Assembly (NCBI RefSeq): GCF_017916325.1
Contig: NC_090167.1
Coordinates: forward strand, 228,501-292,500
Direction: 5' to 3'
DNA: 64,000 nt
Source of the DNA: Leishmania martiniquensis
Taxonomy: Eukaryota; Euglenozoa; Kinetoplastea; Trypanosomatida; Trypanosomatidae
This document shows, piece after piece, positions 38,938-48,241 of the stretch (position 1 is the first letter of the stretch; each line of letters starts with the position of its first letter). The position numbers were made by a program, and so were the translations under genes. Below the pieces are notes generated by a model. The model searched no databases, was not told the origin of the DNA, and saw only the letters and a program-made list of their open reading frames with translations.

Positions 38938-39645
38938 ATGCCCGCTAAGGCTGCTGCTAAGCCCGTCAAGCCCACCACGAAGGCTGCGCCCAAGCCCGGC
39001 GCCAAGGCTCCCTCGCCAAAGGCTGTGGCCCCGAAGCCGGTGGCGAAGGCTGCGCCGAAGGCTGCCGCTCCCGCCGCTCGCGCCGCCTCTGGCACGTCCA
39101 ATGGCGTCTATGTGAAGAACTGGGGCACGGGCTCTGTTGCTGATGCCACGGCTGTCTTTGCCGCCGCCGGCAAAGTCAGCAAGGTGCAGCTGCGCCGCCA
39201 CCGCTACGCCCTCGTCTTCTTCGAAACTCCCGCCGCTGTGAAGAAGGCCATCGACCTCTTCAACGAGAAGGAGGTGCTGGGCCAGACGGTGCTGGTGGTG
39301 CCCGCTAAGACCAGCCCCAAGCCGGACGCGCACGAGAACTCCGCGTGCGTGTTTGTCAGCCCTATCTTCCGCCCTTCGACGACGAAGGAGCAGGTGATGG
39401 ATCTGTTCGCTGGTGTGAAGGTGCAGCGCCTGCGCATGTACCGCCAGAACTACGCGTACGTTTATCTCGACTCCCCTGCTGCAGCGAAGAAGTTTGTGGA
39501 GGAGAAGAACGGTGCTGAGTTCCGCGGCCACAAGCTGCGTGTGGCGCTCTCCGCCCGCTCTCTGGAGAAGCTCCGCTCTCGCCAGGAGTCTGCGAAGGTC
39601 CTCATTGCCGCCCACCGCCACCACAAGGAGCATGAGCGCCACTAA
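38938..39645 (+). CDS. Two-RRM RNA-binding protein with Ala/Pro/Lys-rich N-terminus (p34/p37-like)
   Basis: A 235-residue protein starting at the ATG at 38938. Residues 1-50 are almost only Ala, Pro and Lys (PAKAAAKPVKPTTKAAPKP and on). Two RRMs follow. RRM1 is about 55-124, with RNP2-like GVYVKNW (56-62) and RNP1-like RHRYALVFF (88-95). RRM2 is about 136-205, with CVFVSPI (137-143) and RQNYAYVYL (169-177). The tail is basic and ends HHKEHERH. The Ala/Pro/Lys head plus two RRMs is the plan of the trypanosome p34/p37 (NRBD) proteins that bind 5S rRNA and act in ribosome assembly; their KKDX tail is absent here. Codon use is strongly biased (many GCC, AAG, CTC), a sign of high expression. Nuclear/nucleolar function is inferred. 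Confidence 0.8.
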   Translation: MPAKAAAKPVKPTTKAAPKPGAKAPSPKAVAPKPVAKAAPKAAAPAARAASGTSNGVYVKNWGTGSVADATAVFAAAGKVSKVQLRRHRYALVFFETPAAVKKAIDLFNEKEVLGQTVLVVPAKTSPKPDAHENSACVFVSPIFRPSTTKEQVMDLFAGVKVQRLRMYRQNYAYVYLDSPAAAKKFVEEKNGAEFRGHKLRVALSARSLEKLRSRQESAKVLIAAHRHHKEHERH

Positions 39646-41085
39646 ATCGGTGTGGAGCTTTCTCCTTGACGCACAAAGCCCGGCTGTTTCGGCAGAGGGC
39701 AAATGTCGCGCTGTTCTCACCGACATACACACTCACACGCACACGCACACGATCCTAGCTGATCCGCCTTCATACCTCCCTCGCACTTCTTCCTCATTCA
39801 GCCACTGTGCGCCGCCTTTTCTCTCCACGCCCACTGCACTTCTCTCTCTTGTCCTACCGTCTTCCTCTAGTGCAGTGCGAGGTAGGGCAAACAGCGAGGA
39901 GACGAAGAGGGGTCGAGGGAGGGCGGCGAGGGCATCTGAGGCGAGCGAGGGGAAATACGGCGCTAAAGTGGTACGGCTCTGTGGTGTCCATGTTCGTATG
40001 CGTACCGAGGTGCGTGTGTGTGTGTGTATGGCGGAGGCCAACGTGAGAGCGCCTTCCCCACCCCCAGCAGATACCCTCTCGTGCGCCGCGTCCTTTTTTC
40101 CTTGAGACGCGCGTGCACACCCCCTGAGAGGAACTGCATTCGCTGAAGTCAAGCAAAAAAAGCAATACAAGTAATTCGCCTCTTCCTCACCTGCGCCTCC
40201 TCGAACGCACCCTTTCCCCGTGTCGCAGAGGGGAACAGAGCGCGCGCGCTAGAGAGACGTCTATCGGTGGGGCAAACTGATTTTCTTATTTCTTAATTTT
40301 TACTTTTGTCACGTCGTTCCTTTTCCCTAAGACACAAATACGCGCCGCCAAGAAAGCGAGGGCATCCAGAGAAAAGGGCTACAGCACGCAGGCGGACTAT
40401 GCAGCACCCCCGTGGATACCCCCACCTGCATGTGCGCATACGCCTATGTGTGTGTGGACTGGTGTTTTGGCCCACCAGCACATCCACACCCACGCGTATA
40501 GGTACACCTCGGCGTTTCGGGCAAGTAACCTGCGGCCCCCCCCCCACGGACCCTCAATGTGCTGGGATCATCGTGCAGCGTGCCTCATGACAACTTCTGT
40601 TGCTCGCTTCCTCCTCTCCCTTTGCGTCGTCGATATTCCTCCACCTCTCTCCTCGGCACCCAACACGCAGCCGCACAAGCCTACGAGGGTCTTTTGTGAG
40701 CACTGCATCTGCCGCTCGCTGAGCTCGCCCTGCCACCCCCCTCCCTCGTCCCCATTCTGACCCCGGCAAGGCAATAGGAGGAGAGGGAGAGCCATAGCAT
40801 TAACGCGGGAGCAGAGAGGTAGTCCTTGACCCATCGAGGCGCCGACAGCCTGGGCGAGCCAATCAGCTTTCCTGTCCGTCGTCGTACTCATACCCCTCCG
40901 CTCTCTTTTGCCCCTCGTTGTCGCGCGGAGCGTCGTGTGGGTGGGTTTCTGAAGTAAGGTGAGCAGCGCTGCAGACACGCAGCGTTCAGCCCTGCTCTGC
41001 CTCCCCCCTCTCTCTTCTTGTCCCCCTCCTCCCCCTCCTACGCTGACCTAACCGTAGCGCAAGGCTCTCTGCGCCGCGCCCAAGT
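39646..41085. other. Intergenic region
   Basis: No supportable gene. A CA tract (39728-39750), pyrimidine-rich DNA (39775-39870), a GT run (40013-40029), T-rich DNA (40280-40310), a C9 run (40539-40550) and a final C/T-rich stretch (41000-41040) that can serve trans-splicing of the cyclin mRNA. Confidence 0.65.
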
Positions 41086-41976
41086 ATGTCTTCGAACCCA
41101 TCATCGCCGGTGTACAGCTCACCCACGTCCAACGGTTTCGCCGTGCCTTACTTGCCTTCCTTCACCAGCCGCTACTTCCGCCTTTCCCAGTCCGCCTTCG
41201 TCCTCTCCGACTACCTTGTCCGCAAGTTCCGCCTCACCGAGAGCGTCCTCTTGACGTCGTTGTGCTACTGGCATGAGTTTGTCGCCGCGCACGGACTGCG
41301 CAAAGTCAACGAGATCGTGCTGGCCACCACGTGCGTCTTCCTTGCCGCCAAGGTGGAGCACGCGCACATACGACTGGTGCGCGTAGTAGAAGCGGCTTTC
41401 GATCTCGATGCGAACACCACTGCCCCAGTGGAGCTGGAGCAGTGGTGCCGTGCCGTGCTGGACGTCGAGCTGGTCTTGTGTGACACCATCCGCTTTGACT
41501 TTGTGCGCATCTTCCCCCTCGCCGATACCCTGCGATCGGTGCAGAGCCTGGTCGAGACGGGGCAGCTGGAGGACGCGGCGCGGCGGGAGATATGCACAGC
41601 GGTGCGACGTGTGTTTCTCTTTTCCTTTGTCACTCCCCTTTGTATGAAGGTGTCGATGCAGCGACTGTGCTCAGCGATTCTTCACATGATCGTCACGGCG
41701 GCGCGCAGGGAGCTGGTGCTCGCCTTTCAGCCCATCTGGAGCGCCTCGGAAGCGGAGTTCCCCGATGAGGCGGAGCTGGAGAGCATTACCGCCGTGCTCA
41801 TGGACGTCTTTGCGTACCTCCACAAGAAGTTTGGCGTGCCGGCGCTAGACGACCTCAACGAGGCGCGATACAAGCGCCGCCGCTCACAGCATGGCAACGA
41901 CGGCGGCGTCACCAGCTCCGTCTTCAGCAGCGCCAGCGCCGATTTCACGCCGCTCACGAAGATGGCTGAGCAGTAA
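41086..41976 (+). CDS. Cyclin, transcription-type (cyclin C/K/L-like)
   Basis: A 296-residue protein with the ATG at 41086. The cyclin box covers about 30-140: YFRLSQSAFVLSDYLVRKF (25-43), then LTSLCYWHEFVAAHGLRKV and the diagnostic LATTCVFLAAKVEHAHIRL (about 84-102), followed by a second helical fold (about 150-250). The helix-3 phrase CVFLAAKVE is typical of cyclins C, K, L, T and H, not of B-type cyclins. No destruction box is apparent. The tail (about 265-296) is Arg-rich, then Ser-rich. It should activate a Cdc2-related kinase, perhaps one acting on RNA polymerase II or mRNA cap maturation; the CRK partner cannot be told from sequence. Confidence 0.82.
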   Translation: MSSNPSSPVYSSPTSNGFAVPYLPSFTSRYFRLSQSAFVLSDYLVRKFRLTESVLLTSLCYWHEFVAAHGLRKVNEIVLATTCVFLAAKVEHAHIRLVRVVEAAFDLDANTTAPVELEQWCRAVLDVELVLCDTIRFDFVRIFPLADTLRSVQSLVETGQLEDAARREICTAVRRVFLFSFVTPLCMKVSMQRLCSAILHMIVTAARRELVLAFQPIWSASEAEFPDEAELESITAVLMDVFAYLHKKFGVPALDDLNEARYKRRRSQHGNDGGVTSSVFSSASADFTPLTKMAEQ

Positions 41977-43273
41977 GAGAGGTGACGCGCCAGGGACTGG
42001 GAGACAGCAGCGACGTGAGGAGGTTCATCGATGCGGCCTGCCGGACGTGCGCTGGAGCTCATGTGCGACGCGCCCAACCCGCTGCCGGCTGCTCGCCATT
42101 TCTCATGGTGGGAACGCTGGAGGAAGTGCAGCACTGTGGTAACGTGGGTGTATGTAGAAGCGGAAAGGTTGTCGCCCACTGCCTTCTTGCTTGCCCGCAG
42201 TCTGGTGTGGCTGGTTGACACGATGAGGGTGCCAGAATTGCGTTCTGGTCTCCTCTTCACTATTGCTCTTGTCCGCACACGGTGCACCCACGCATGCGAG
42301 TGGCTGCTGCTATTTCTTCGACAAAGGGAACAGAGGAAACACGGTGCTACGCGCCATAGCTTCACGTTCTCACAACGAGGGCGCTCAAGCGCCGCTGTCG
42401 CTGCATCCTGAACGTATGCCGGCATACGGAGCACATGTCCCTTGGACATGTCTGTATGCGTGAAGTGCGCCGCCGCAACAAACACGGATACACGGGCGGG
42501 CGGGGGAGGCGAAAGAGGTCGAGCCTTCGCGGCTGCCAACCTGCCTCCACATCTTGTCCTCCCCCCTCTCGCCACCCATTCATCTTACCTCTGTCATGGC
42601 ATATCTCTACTTTGTTTCGCCACTTCATCCTTCCCGTGCCCCCCCTCCTCTTCCACCGGAAACGCTGTCGCTCCGCGCTCAGAAGCGCATCTGTGGTGGT
42701 GGTAGTGTGTGTATCCTCTCGCTCTCTGTCGCACGACTGTGTGTCTCTTTCACTCCACCACTTAGCCTGTCCTTTTTTATTTATTTCGTTGGTTTCGTTT
42801 TATCCGCCGCGTATCTGTTGCGTGTGTGTGTGTGCCTCACTTCTGCTCTTCGCCTTTTCTAGTTTTGTGCATTCCTGTACGGCCCATTGAGTGGTGGCGT
42901 TTGGCGTTCGGTTGCGAGGTGGCGCCGAGTGGCAGCCGCGCAGTCTGTGTCTTCCGTTCCACGCCTCTGCGCCTCTTTTGTGTCCTCTCTTTTCTTTCTC
43001 CCATTACATTCGCTCGCACCGCACCCCAATAGCACACGAGCACCCCCCCTCACCACTCCCTCCCGCACACATCTGCGCGCGCGCTGGAATTGTTCGGTCG
43101 TTCTCTCACCGATTAACGCCTTCTCTTCGTCGTAGCCGTTCTATGTTGATGCACCCTCGCCTTCGCCTCCCCACCCCTTCCGTTTGGTTCTTGACGATTG
43201 CGGTGAGAGCTTTTGTTCGTCCGCATTGAGTTGCTTCCCGTCCCTCTCCCTTCTTACACACCTTTGCGTGAGG
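41977..43273. other. Intergenic region with palindromes
   Basis: No supportable gene. The first 480 bases have balanced, GC-rich composition, unlike the following C/T-rich DNA, and end in a striking set of inverted repeats (42413-42459). From 42540 on the sequence is pyrimidine-rich with a GT run near 42818-42832. RIC1 has C/T-rich sequence directly upstream (43235-43258). Confidence 0.6.
42413..42459. repeat. 16-bp palindrome plus competing hairpin
   Basis: CGTATGCCGGCATACG (42413-42428) is a perfect palindrome. Its right arm GCATAC (42422-42427) can also pair with GTATGC (42454-42459), enclosing the perfect stem ACATGTCC-CTT-GGACATGT (42433-42451). The two folds are mutually exclusive. Confidence 0.85.
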
Positions 43274-46200
43274 ATGCAGCTCTGCAGTGGCGCCGCGAGC
43301 GTGCATTTCCGTGATGGTATCTGCCAAGATGGCGAGTCGGTGCAGTCCATGGCGGTGAACGGCAGCGGCACCATTTTGGCGGTGCTCACACAGCTTCGTA
43401 TCCACTTCTGGAGTGCGGGGCCAAAGGTTGTCTATCTGACCTCCCTCGCCGTTCCGGGCACCTCGCTTGAGGATAATCCGGCCATGTATGTGCTGTGGCG
43501 CCAACGACAGGGAAATCATCTCGCCGTTGTCACAGCGCGTCATGTTGCGTTTTTCGAGGCCGACATCAACCTCAGGTCGTCCGAGTTCCTCCGGACGATC
43601 CAGAGGAGGCGATACGCGATGTACTTGCACCACGTCGACTCGGCGTCGCGCGTGTGCTACTCGAGCGAAGTGTCAATTCTGACGGGGCTCGTCACGTCCG
43701 CCGTCGCTGCCGGCCCCTATGCCTTTCTGGTGACAACCACCGCGGGTGTCGTCTACATACTGGGATGGCACCGGCAAGACATCCTTCATCAGTGGACTAC
43801 TGTGGGACTGCAAGGAGGCGGCCACACCTTTCGATGTGCAACCCCCGAAGAAGGGCGTGACCTCGTCACTGCGGCAGGTGGTAGTGGTGCTCTCGCCGCA
43901 ACAAGCAAGGTTCCGATCAATTCGTCCCTGTCGAAAACAGCGAGCACGGTTGCTATCCAGTCAACGCCGCTCCTATCGCGTGCGGACCCCCTGCAGCGGC
44001 GGTATCAACAGGACGTGCGGGTATCCCTTTTGAATACCACAGGCCATTCCCCCACGGACACAGTCGCGGCGGCGTCAGCACCTGCTGGTATCCGGCCTCC
44101 CGGCACCGCCGTACGAGGCCTTGCGGTGCCGCCCTACTCGAACGGTACCACCGCGACCGCGCCACCGCTTCCAGATAGCGGGGCAACGAACAACGCCGCA
44201 CCACCCAATGACAACAGCGAGACTGGGATACCCGTCGCTGATGAGTCCAGCGTCGGTATCACCCCCAACCTCACTTCCTTGGACACGAAATCGGAAAGGC
44301 CGCACCAACCAAGTCCCTCGCTTCTTTCCTCCACAATTATCGACCCCGCGGCGGCCGCCCGCCGCAGCGCCGGGGCGGAGTTGCTATCCGGCACCATCCT
44401 GCACGCCTCCTTCGCCTCCCGCTGGAAGGTCCTCTCCTTCGTCTTCTCCAGCGGTAGCGTGCTGCTGTGCCGAACCTCCTGCGGCACCAACTTCACTCAC
44501 CAGAAGGTCGAACTGCACGGCTCTGTGACGCCCATTGTCTCTGCGTGCATGGTTGCCATCAACGTGCGCCACTACCTGTTGGCGGTGTGTACCCAAGCGG
44601 GTGCGATCTCGTGTCGGCGCATCGATGGCACGTCTCTAGCTGTGCATCCGAACCCTTTGTGGAAGGGCCTCCGCGGCATCAGCGACGCTGTATCGAATTA
44701 TTCGTCTGGTGTCTCGTCCGCATCGCAGTCGCTCGGCTTCATTGCGGCGATGGAGTGGTCACCGTCTGAGGAGCTGCTCTGCGTGGCCTTCTACAAGCAC
44801 GGCATGGCCCTCGTGCACTATAGTGGCGGCGTCGTTACCTGCCACCTGTCGGGGCCAGCCAGCCCCACCCTCCTGCGCAATCCGCAAGTTCCTACCATAG
44901 ACTCTCAGCGGCCTCTTGATGAGGCGCCCGTGATGGACGAGCATGCGCCCGCACCTCCGTCTTGCGTTGAGCAGGAAAGGGAGACACCTCTTGGTTGCTC
45001 TGCCATATCGTGGCGGCCGGACGGAACGCGGCTGTGGATGGCGTCCCCCCGTCAGCCGTGCTTCTTTTCCACGCAACTGTCACGTGCGCTCACCGTCGAC
45101 ACGGTTGGGCCCGCCATGGGCAACCATTCTCCGCTTGCTCTGCTCTCTGACAACGCCCTTTACCTGGTCTCCGTGTCTGAGGCAACCGCCGAACAGGGCG
45201 CACGTGAGATGGTGCTGCTGCCGGACGACTATCTGCGCGACCAGTATCCGCTCTTATACGGTGCCGTGTCGAGCGATGGAAGCTGGGTGATCTGCGCTGG
45301 CCGCCGCGGCATCGCCCTCTTCAACCGGGATCGCTACTCGTGGAAGGTGGCCTCAAAGGAGGAGGAGGAGTCTTTCAGCTTGGTAGCGGACCCGGTATGG
45401 CTGCGCGACGTGGCCGTGGCGGTCCCCGCTTTGCGGACTGAATCGAAGACCTTTGAGCTCCTTGTCTTCTCTACCTCAAGCGTATCGCCCTCTCATGCCT
45501 CGGCGCGCGTGGCGCTTGATGGCAGGCCGACTCAGCTTTCGTGCGTGCACCAGGATCAACGAGGGGAGGGCTACGTGGTGGTTGTGGACTGCAATCAGGT
45601 GACGCGCGTCTTCCGTTACGACGTCTTCGCCGATGTCCTCACAAGGACGTCTTCGAAGATGTACGTCGCTCTCACCCCGGTTCAGCAGCTGGTGCTTCCA
45701 AATGGACTCTCAAACCCGCTTCAGGTCATCCCAGTGTACCTGCATGGCGATGACAACGACCGTGCGCCATCGCAGGGCACTGAGGACCAGATGGAGCTGC
45801 GCTTGCTGCTGCACAAACGTAGCGACCACACCCTCGTCTGGGTGCGAGGGGAGCGCGGCGCGACGAGCAGCGTTGCCGCCAACGACGGTGGCGGTAGTGG
45901 CTGTGTCTCCTCCAGTAGCAGTTTGCCGCACGTCAGCGCCGTCGCGGAGCCGGTGGACCGGGAGAACAAGTCCTTTGTGTTTCGGTGCTGGGTCGACCGT
46001 ACCGCGCCTGTGCGTGGGGCGGTGCTGCTAACACACGAAGATGGGCACGGTCTGGTCATGTATCAGATGCAGCTGCCTCCCCGGGGTGCGAGTGCGACAG
46101 CGGCCCTCATGGCCCACCGCACAGAGGTGGCAGCGACGCGGGAATCGGAGTTGCTGCCGCTCTGCCCTTCCCCGTTTGACGGGTACATGTTGTGCGTCGC

Positions 46201-48241
46201 GACAGGCACGTCAGCGCCGAGGCCAAGCCGTCGACGCAACGCCGGCGGCGTACTTTGGGGTGTAAGTCAAGCCAGCCCACGGCCGCAGCTGGCGCTGCGC
46301 CCCATCTTATACGCCCACCGCGTCTTGTCGCTGCTGCTGCTGGCATCGATGCCCAGCAGCTTAATACCGCCCCGAGTTTCCGACGCACAAGACATCAGCG
46401 CGTCGCCTTCCAGGCTTGCGCCACCGCCACTACCCAGGGTCGAGGGGGGCGCTGTCCGACCTGCAGCGAAGTCATCCACGATCTCGTCTTGTCGTGCAGC
46501 CGAGGTCGTCGACCGCGTTTCTACCTTTATATGGGACCGCAACTTGTTCTACTGGCTGGAACGTATGCGACTGAACGACACCTTTTCGGCGGTGCTTGAT
46601 TACTTCCTCCACACGGCGCTCAACGAGTCGCCGCCGGCGGCGGTGCCCGGACTGAGCCGACGGAGCGCAGTGCGTGCTGCGATCTCACTCCTGCGCAATT
46701 ACCCTGAATTTTATGCGATCGTCGTGGGGTGTGTGCGCAAAATCGACTTCACGCGTTGGCACCTCGTGCTGGATTTCCTCGGAACGCCGACGGACCTGTT
46801 CCGTGAGTGCGTCGCTCATCATTGCTACGCTGAAGCTGTGCACTTGGTGCGGGTCATTATGATGGGCACTTACAAGCCTGCGGAGGCTGTCTCTGTTGAT
46901 CGAGATGCCGAGCCCGGTAGCACCGTTAGTGGCGCTCGTGGCCGCGCCGCGGGCGACATCACGCCTCTCCAGCAGGCTAGTCAGTGTGCTGTGGAGCTTT
47001 TCGCTCTGTCCGTAGAAAACGGGAGTTACACGGCGGCCTACGAGATAATGCGCTTCATGGCGCTCTTGGAGGAGGAGATCGGTATGCCGGCTGCCGAAGG
47101 CCTCGACTTCCACGGTGGCCGCGGCGGCGGCGCTGCCGGGCCTACCGACTCCTCCGACGGCTTCTTGACTCGCTGGCTGCGGCAGCTCACCTTTAGCAGC
47201 TTCGCGCACGACCACACAGCGACGGCGACCATGCCGACCGAGAAGAAGAGGGCAACAGACGGCTCGTCGGGTGGCGCCGTAACGGAGGCGGACGGAATTG
47301 AGGGGTTCCCTACTCTGGTGTTCGACGCCGCGCGCTGCGACACTGCGCAGGGCGGACGCACCGCGGAGGAGGCTGCCGAGGATAAGCAGCGCCAGACGGC
47401 TGTGCAGCATATGTTTAGGCGTCACCGTGCGCTGCCTCACGCGGTGCATCAGGAAGCGCTGCGACTGCTGCGCACTGGATACGTGATACAGCTTGCCAAG
47501 CTTATGGAGACCTTTTCTTTCTCGGTCGTCAAATTTTTGCAGGCTGCGCGCCCCTTCTTCGCCGTCTCTGCTACTGCTGACACCAGCGATGACGCGGGCG
47601 GAGAGCCTGAGGGCGATCGCGTCACAATCTCTCTGAACGACATCCTTGATGGCCTTCACAAAGAGCTTGGCTTACCTCGCGCTTTTGCCGTGAACGCGGG
47701 ACCAGCAGCAAGCGCTGTGTGGGGTTCGTGGCTGGTGAAGCAGCAGACGGCACAGGCTGCCGCGCTGCCTGGCGTGCTAAGCAGCACGAACCCGAGTGTG
47801 TGGACGGTGGCTCAGTCGACGCTGTACGCCTCGCCGAGCCTCCTCCATTCCGTACAATCGCTGCATCATGTCTTTGCCTCTATCTTCGTTTACGACTTAG
47901 CATTCTGCGTGCTACTGATGCGCAAGTCCAACCTCATTTCACTGCTTTTATCGCGCGAGTCATCCGCATCGGCGCCGGAGGGGCAACTGGAGGACGTGCC
48001 GACACATTCGGGGGCGCGTAGCAGTGCTTCTGCAACGAAGCTTATCGACGTTCTCGGGCAACTAGATGCCCTCTTGGCTGTGCCGGATAACGCGGGGTAC
48101 AAGCCTTTTCTGCAAGACGTCTTCACCTCTCTCCCGCCTTCTTTCTTACACGCCATTGCACCAGCAGTGGCCCCTCGTGGCGATGCTGACGCGGCTGCTT
48201 TGTCTCATGCTGATGCGACTTCGACAGACACGGCGTCGTAA
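43274..48241 (+). CDS. RIC1: RIC1 homologue, Rab6/Ypt6 GEF subunit
   Basis: A 1655-residue protein. The frame opens at a TTG (43184) but the first ATG is 43274, which fits the conserved start. The N-terminal part (about 20-500) reads as WD-like beta-propeller blades, e.g. SVQSMAVNGSGTILAVLTQL (22-41) and AMEWSPSEELLCVAFY; propeller blades are separated by Ser/Thr/Pro-rich loops (about 225-370). The RIC1 alpha-solenoid lies about 1070-1300, with FIWDRNLFYWLERM, then VRKIDFTRWHLVLDFLGTP and DLFRECVAHHCYAEAVHLVR. Inserts low in complexity lie near 1215-1240 and 1315-1390. RIC1 with RGP1 is the exchange factor for Rab6/Ypt6 in endosome-to-Golgi retrograde traffic. No membrane segment is evident. 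The C-terminal match makes the call firm. Confidence 0.8.
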   Translation: MQLCSGAASVHFRDGICQDGESVQSMAVNGSGTILAVLTQLRIHFWSAGPKVVYLTSLAVPGTSLEDNPAMYVLWRQRQGNHLAVVTARHVAFFEADINLRSSEFLRTIQRRRYAMYLHHVDSASRVCYSSEVSILTGLVTSAVAAGPYAFLVTTTAGVVYILGWHRQDILHQWTTVGLQGGGHTFRCATPEEGRDLVTAAGGSGALAATSKVPINSSLSKTASTVAIQSTPLLSRADPLQRRYQQDVRVSLLNTTGHSPTDTVAAASAPAGIRPPGTAVRGLAVPPYSNGTTATAPPLPDSGATNNAAPPNDNSETGIPVADESSVGITPNLTSLDTKSERPHQPSPSLLSSTIIDPAAAARRSAGAELLSGTILHASFASRWKVLSFVFSSGSVLLCRTSCGTNFTHQKVELHGSVTPIVSACMVAINVRHYLLAVCTQAGAISCRRIDGTSLAVHPNPLWKGLRGISDAVSNYSSGVSSASQSLGFIAAMEWSPSEELLCVAFYKHGMALVHYSGGVVTCHLSGPASPTLLRNPQVPTIDSQRPLDEAPVMDEHAPAPPSCVEQERETPLGCSAISWRPDGTRLWMASPRQPCFFSTQLSRALTVDTVGPAMGNHSPLALLSDNALYLVSVSEATAEQGAREMVLLPDDYLRDQYPLLYGAVSSDGSWVICAGRRGIALFNRDRYSWKVASKEEEESFSLVADPVWLRDVAVAVPALRTESKTFELLVFSTSSVSPSHASARVALDGRPTQLSCVHQDQRGEGYVVVVDCNQVTRVFRYDVFADVLTRTSSKMYVALTPVQQLVLPNGLSNPLQVIPVYLHGDDNDRAPSQGTEDQMELRLLLHKRSDHTLVWVRGERGATSSVAANDGGGSGCVSSSSSLPHVSAVAEPVDRENKSFVFRCWVDRTAPVRGAVLLTHEDGHGLVMYQMQLPPRGASATAALMAHRTEVAATRESELLPLCPSPFDGYMLCVATGTSAPRPSRRRNAGGVLWGVSQASPRPQLALRPILYAHRVLSLLLLASMPSSLIPPRVSDAQDISASPSRLAPPPLPRVEGGAVRPAAKSSTISSCRAAEVVDRVSTFIWDRNLFYWLERMRLNDTFSAVLDYFLHTALNESPPAAVPGLSRRSAVRAAISLLRNYPEFYAIVVGCVRKIDFTRWHLVLDFLGTPTDLFRECVAHHCYAEAVHLVRVIMMGTYKPAEAVSVDRDAEPGSTVSGARGRAAGDITPLQQASQCAVELFALSVENGSYTAAYEIMRFMALLEEEIGMPAAEGLDFHGGRGGGAAGPTDSSDGFLTRWLRQLTFSSFAHDHTATATMPTEKKRATDGSSGGAVTEADGIEGFPTLVFDAARCDTAQGGRTAEEAAEDKQRQTAVQHMFRRHRALPHAVHQEALRLLRTGYVIQLAKLMETFSFSVVKFLQAARPFFAVSATADTSDDAGGEPEGDRVTISLNDILDGLHKELGLPRAFAVNAGPAASAVWGSWLVKQQTAQAAALPGVLSSTNPSVWTVAQSTLYASPSLLHSVQSLHHVFASIFVYDLAFCVLLMRKSNLISLLLSRESSASAPEGQLEDVPTHSGARSSASATKLIDVLGQLDALLAVPDNAGYKPFLQDVFTSLPPSFLHAIAPAVAPRGDADAAALSHADATSTDTAS

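Noticed and set aside
46685..47659. 324-codon open frame on the - strand
   Set aside because: Antisense shadow of RIC1; no domain and atypical composition.
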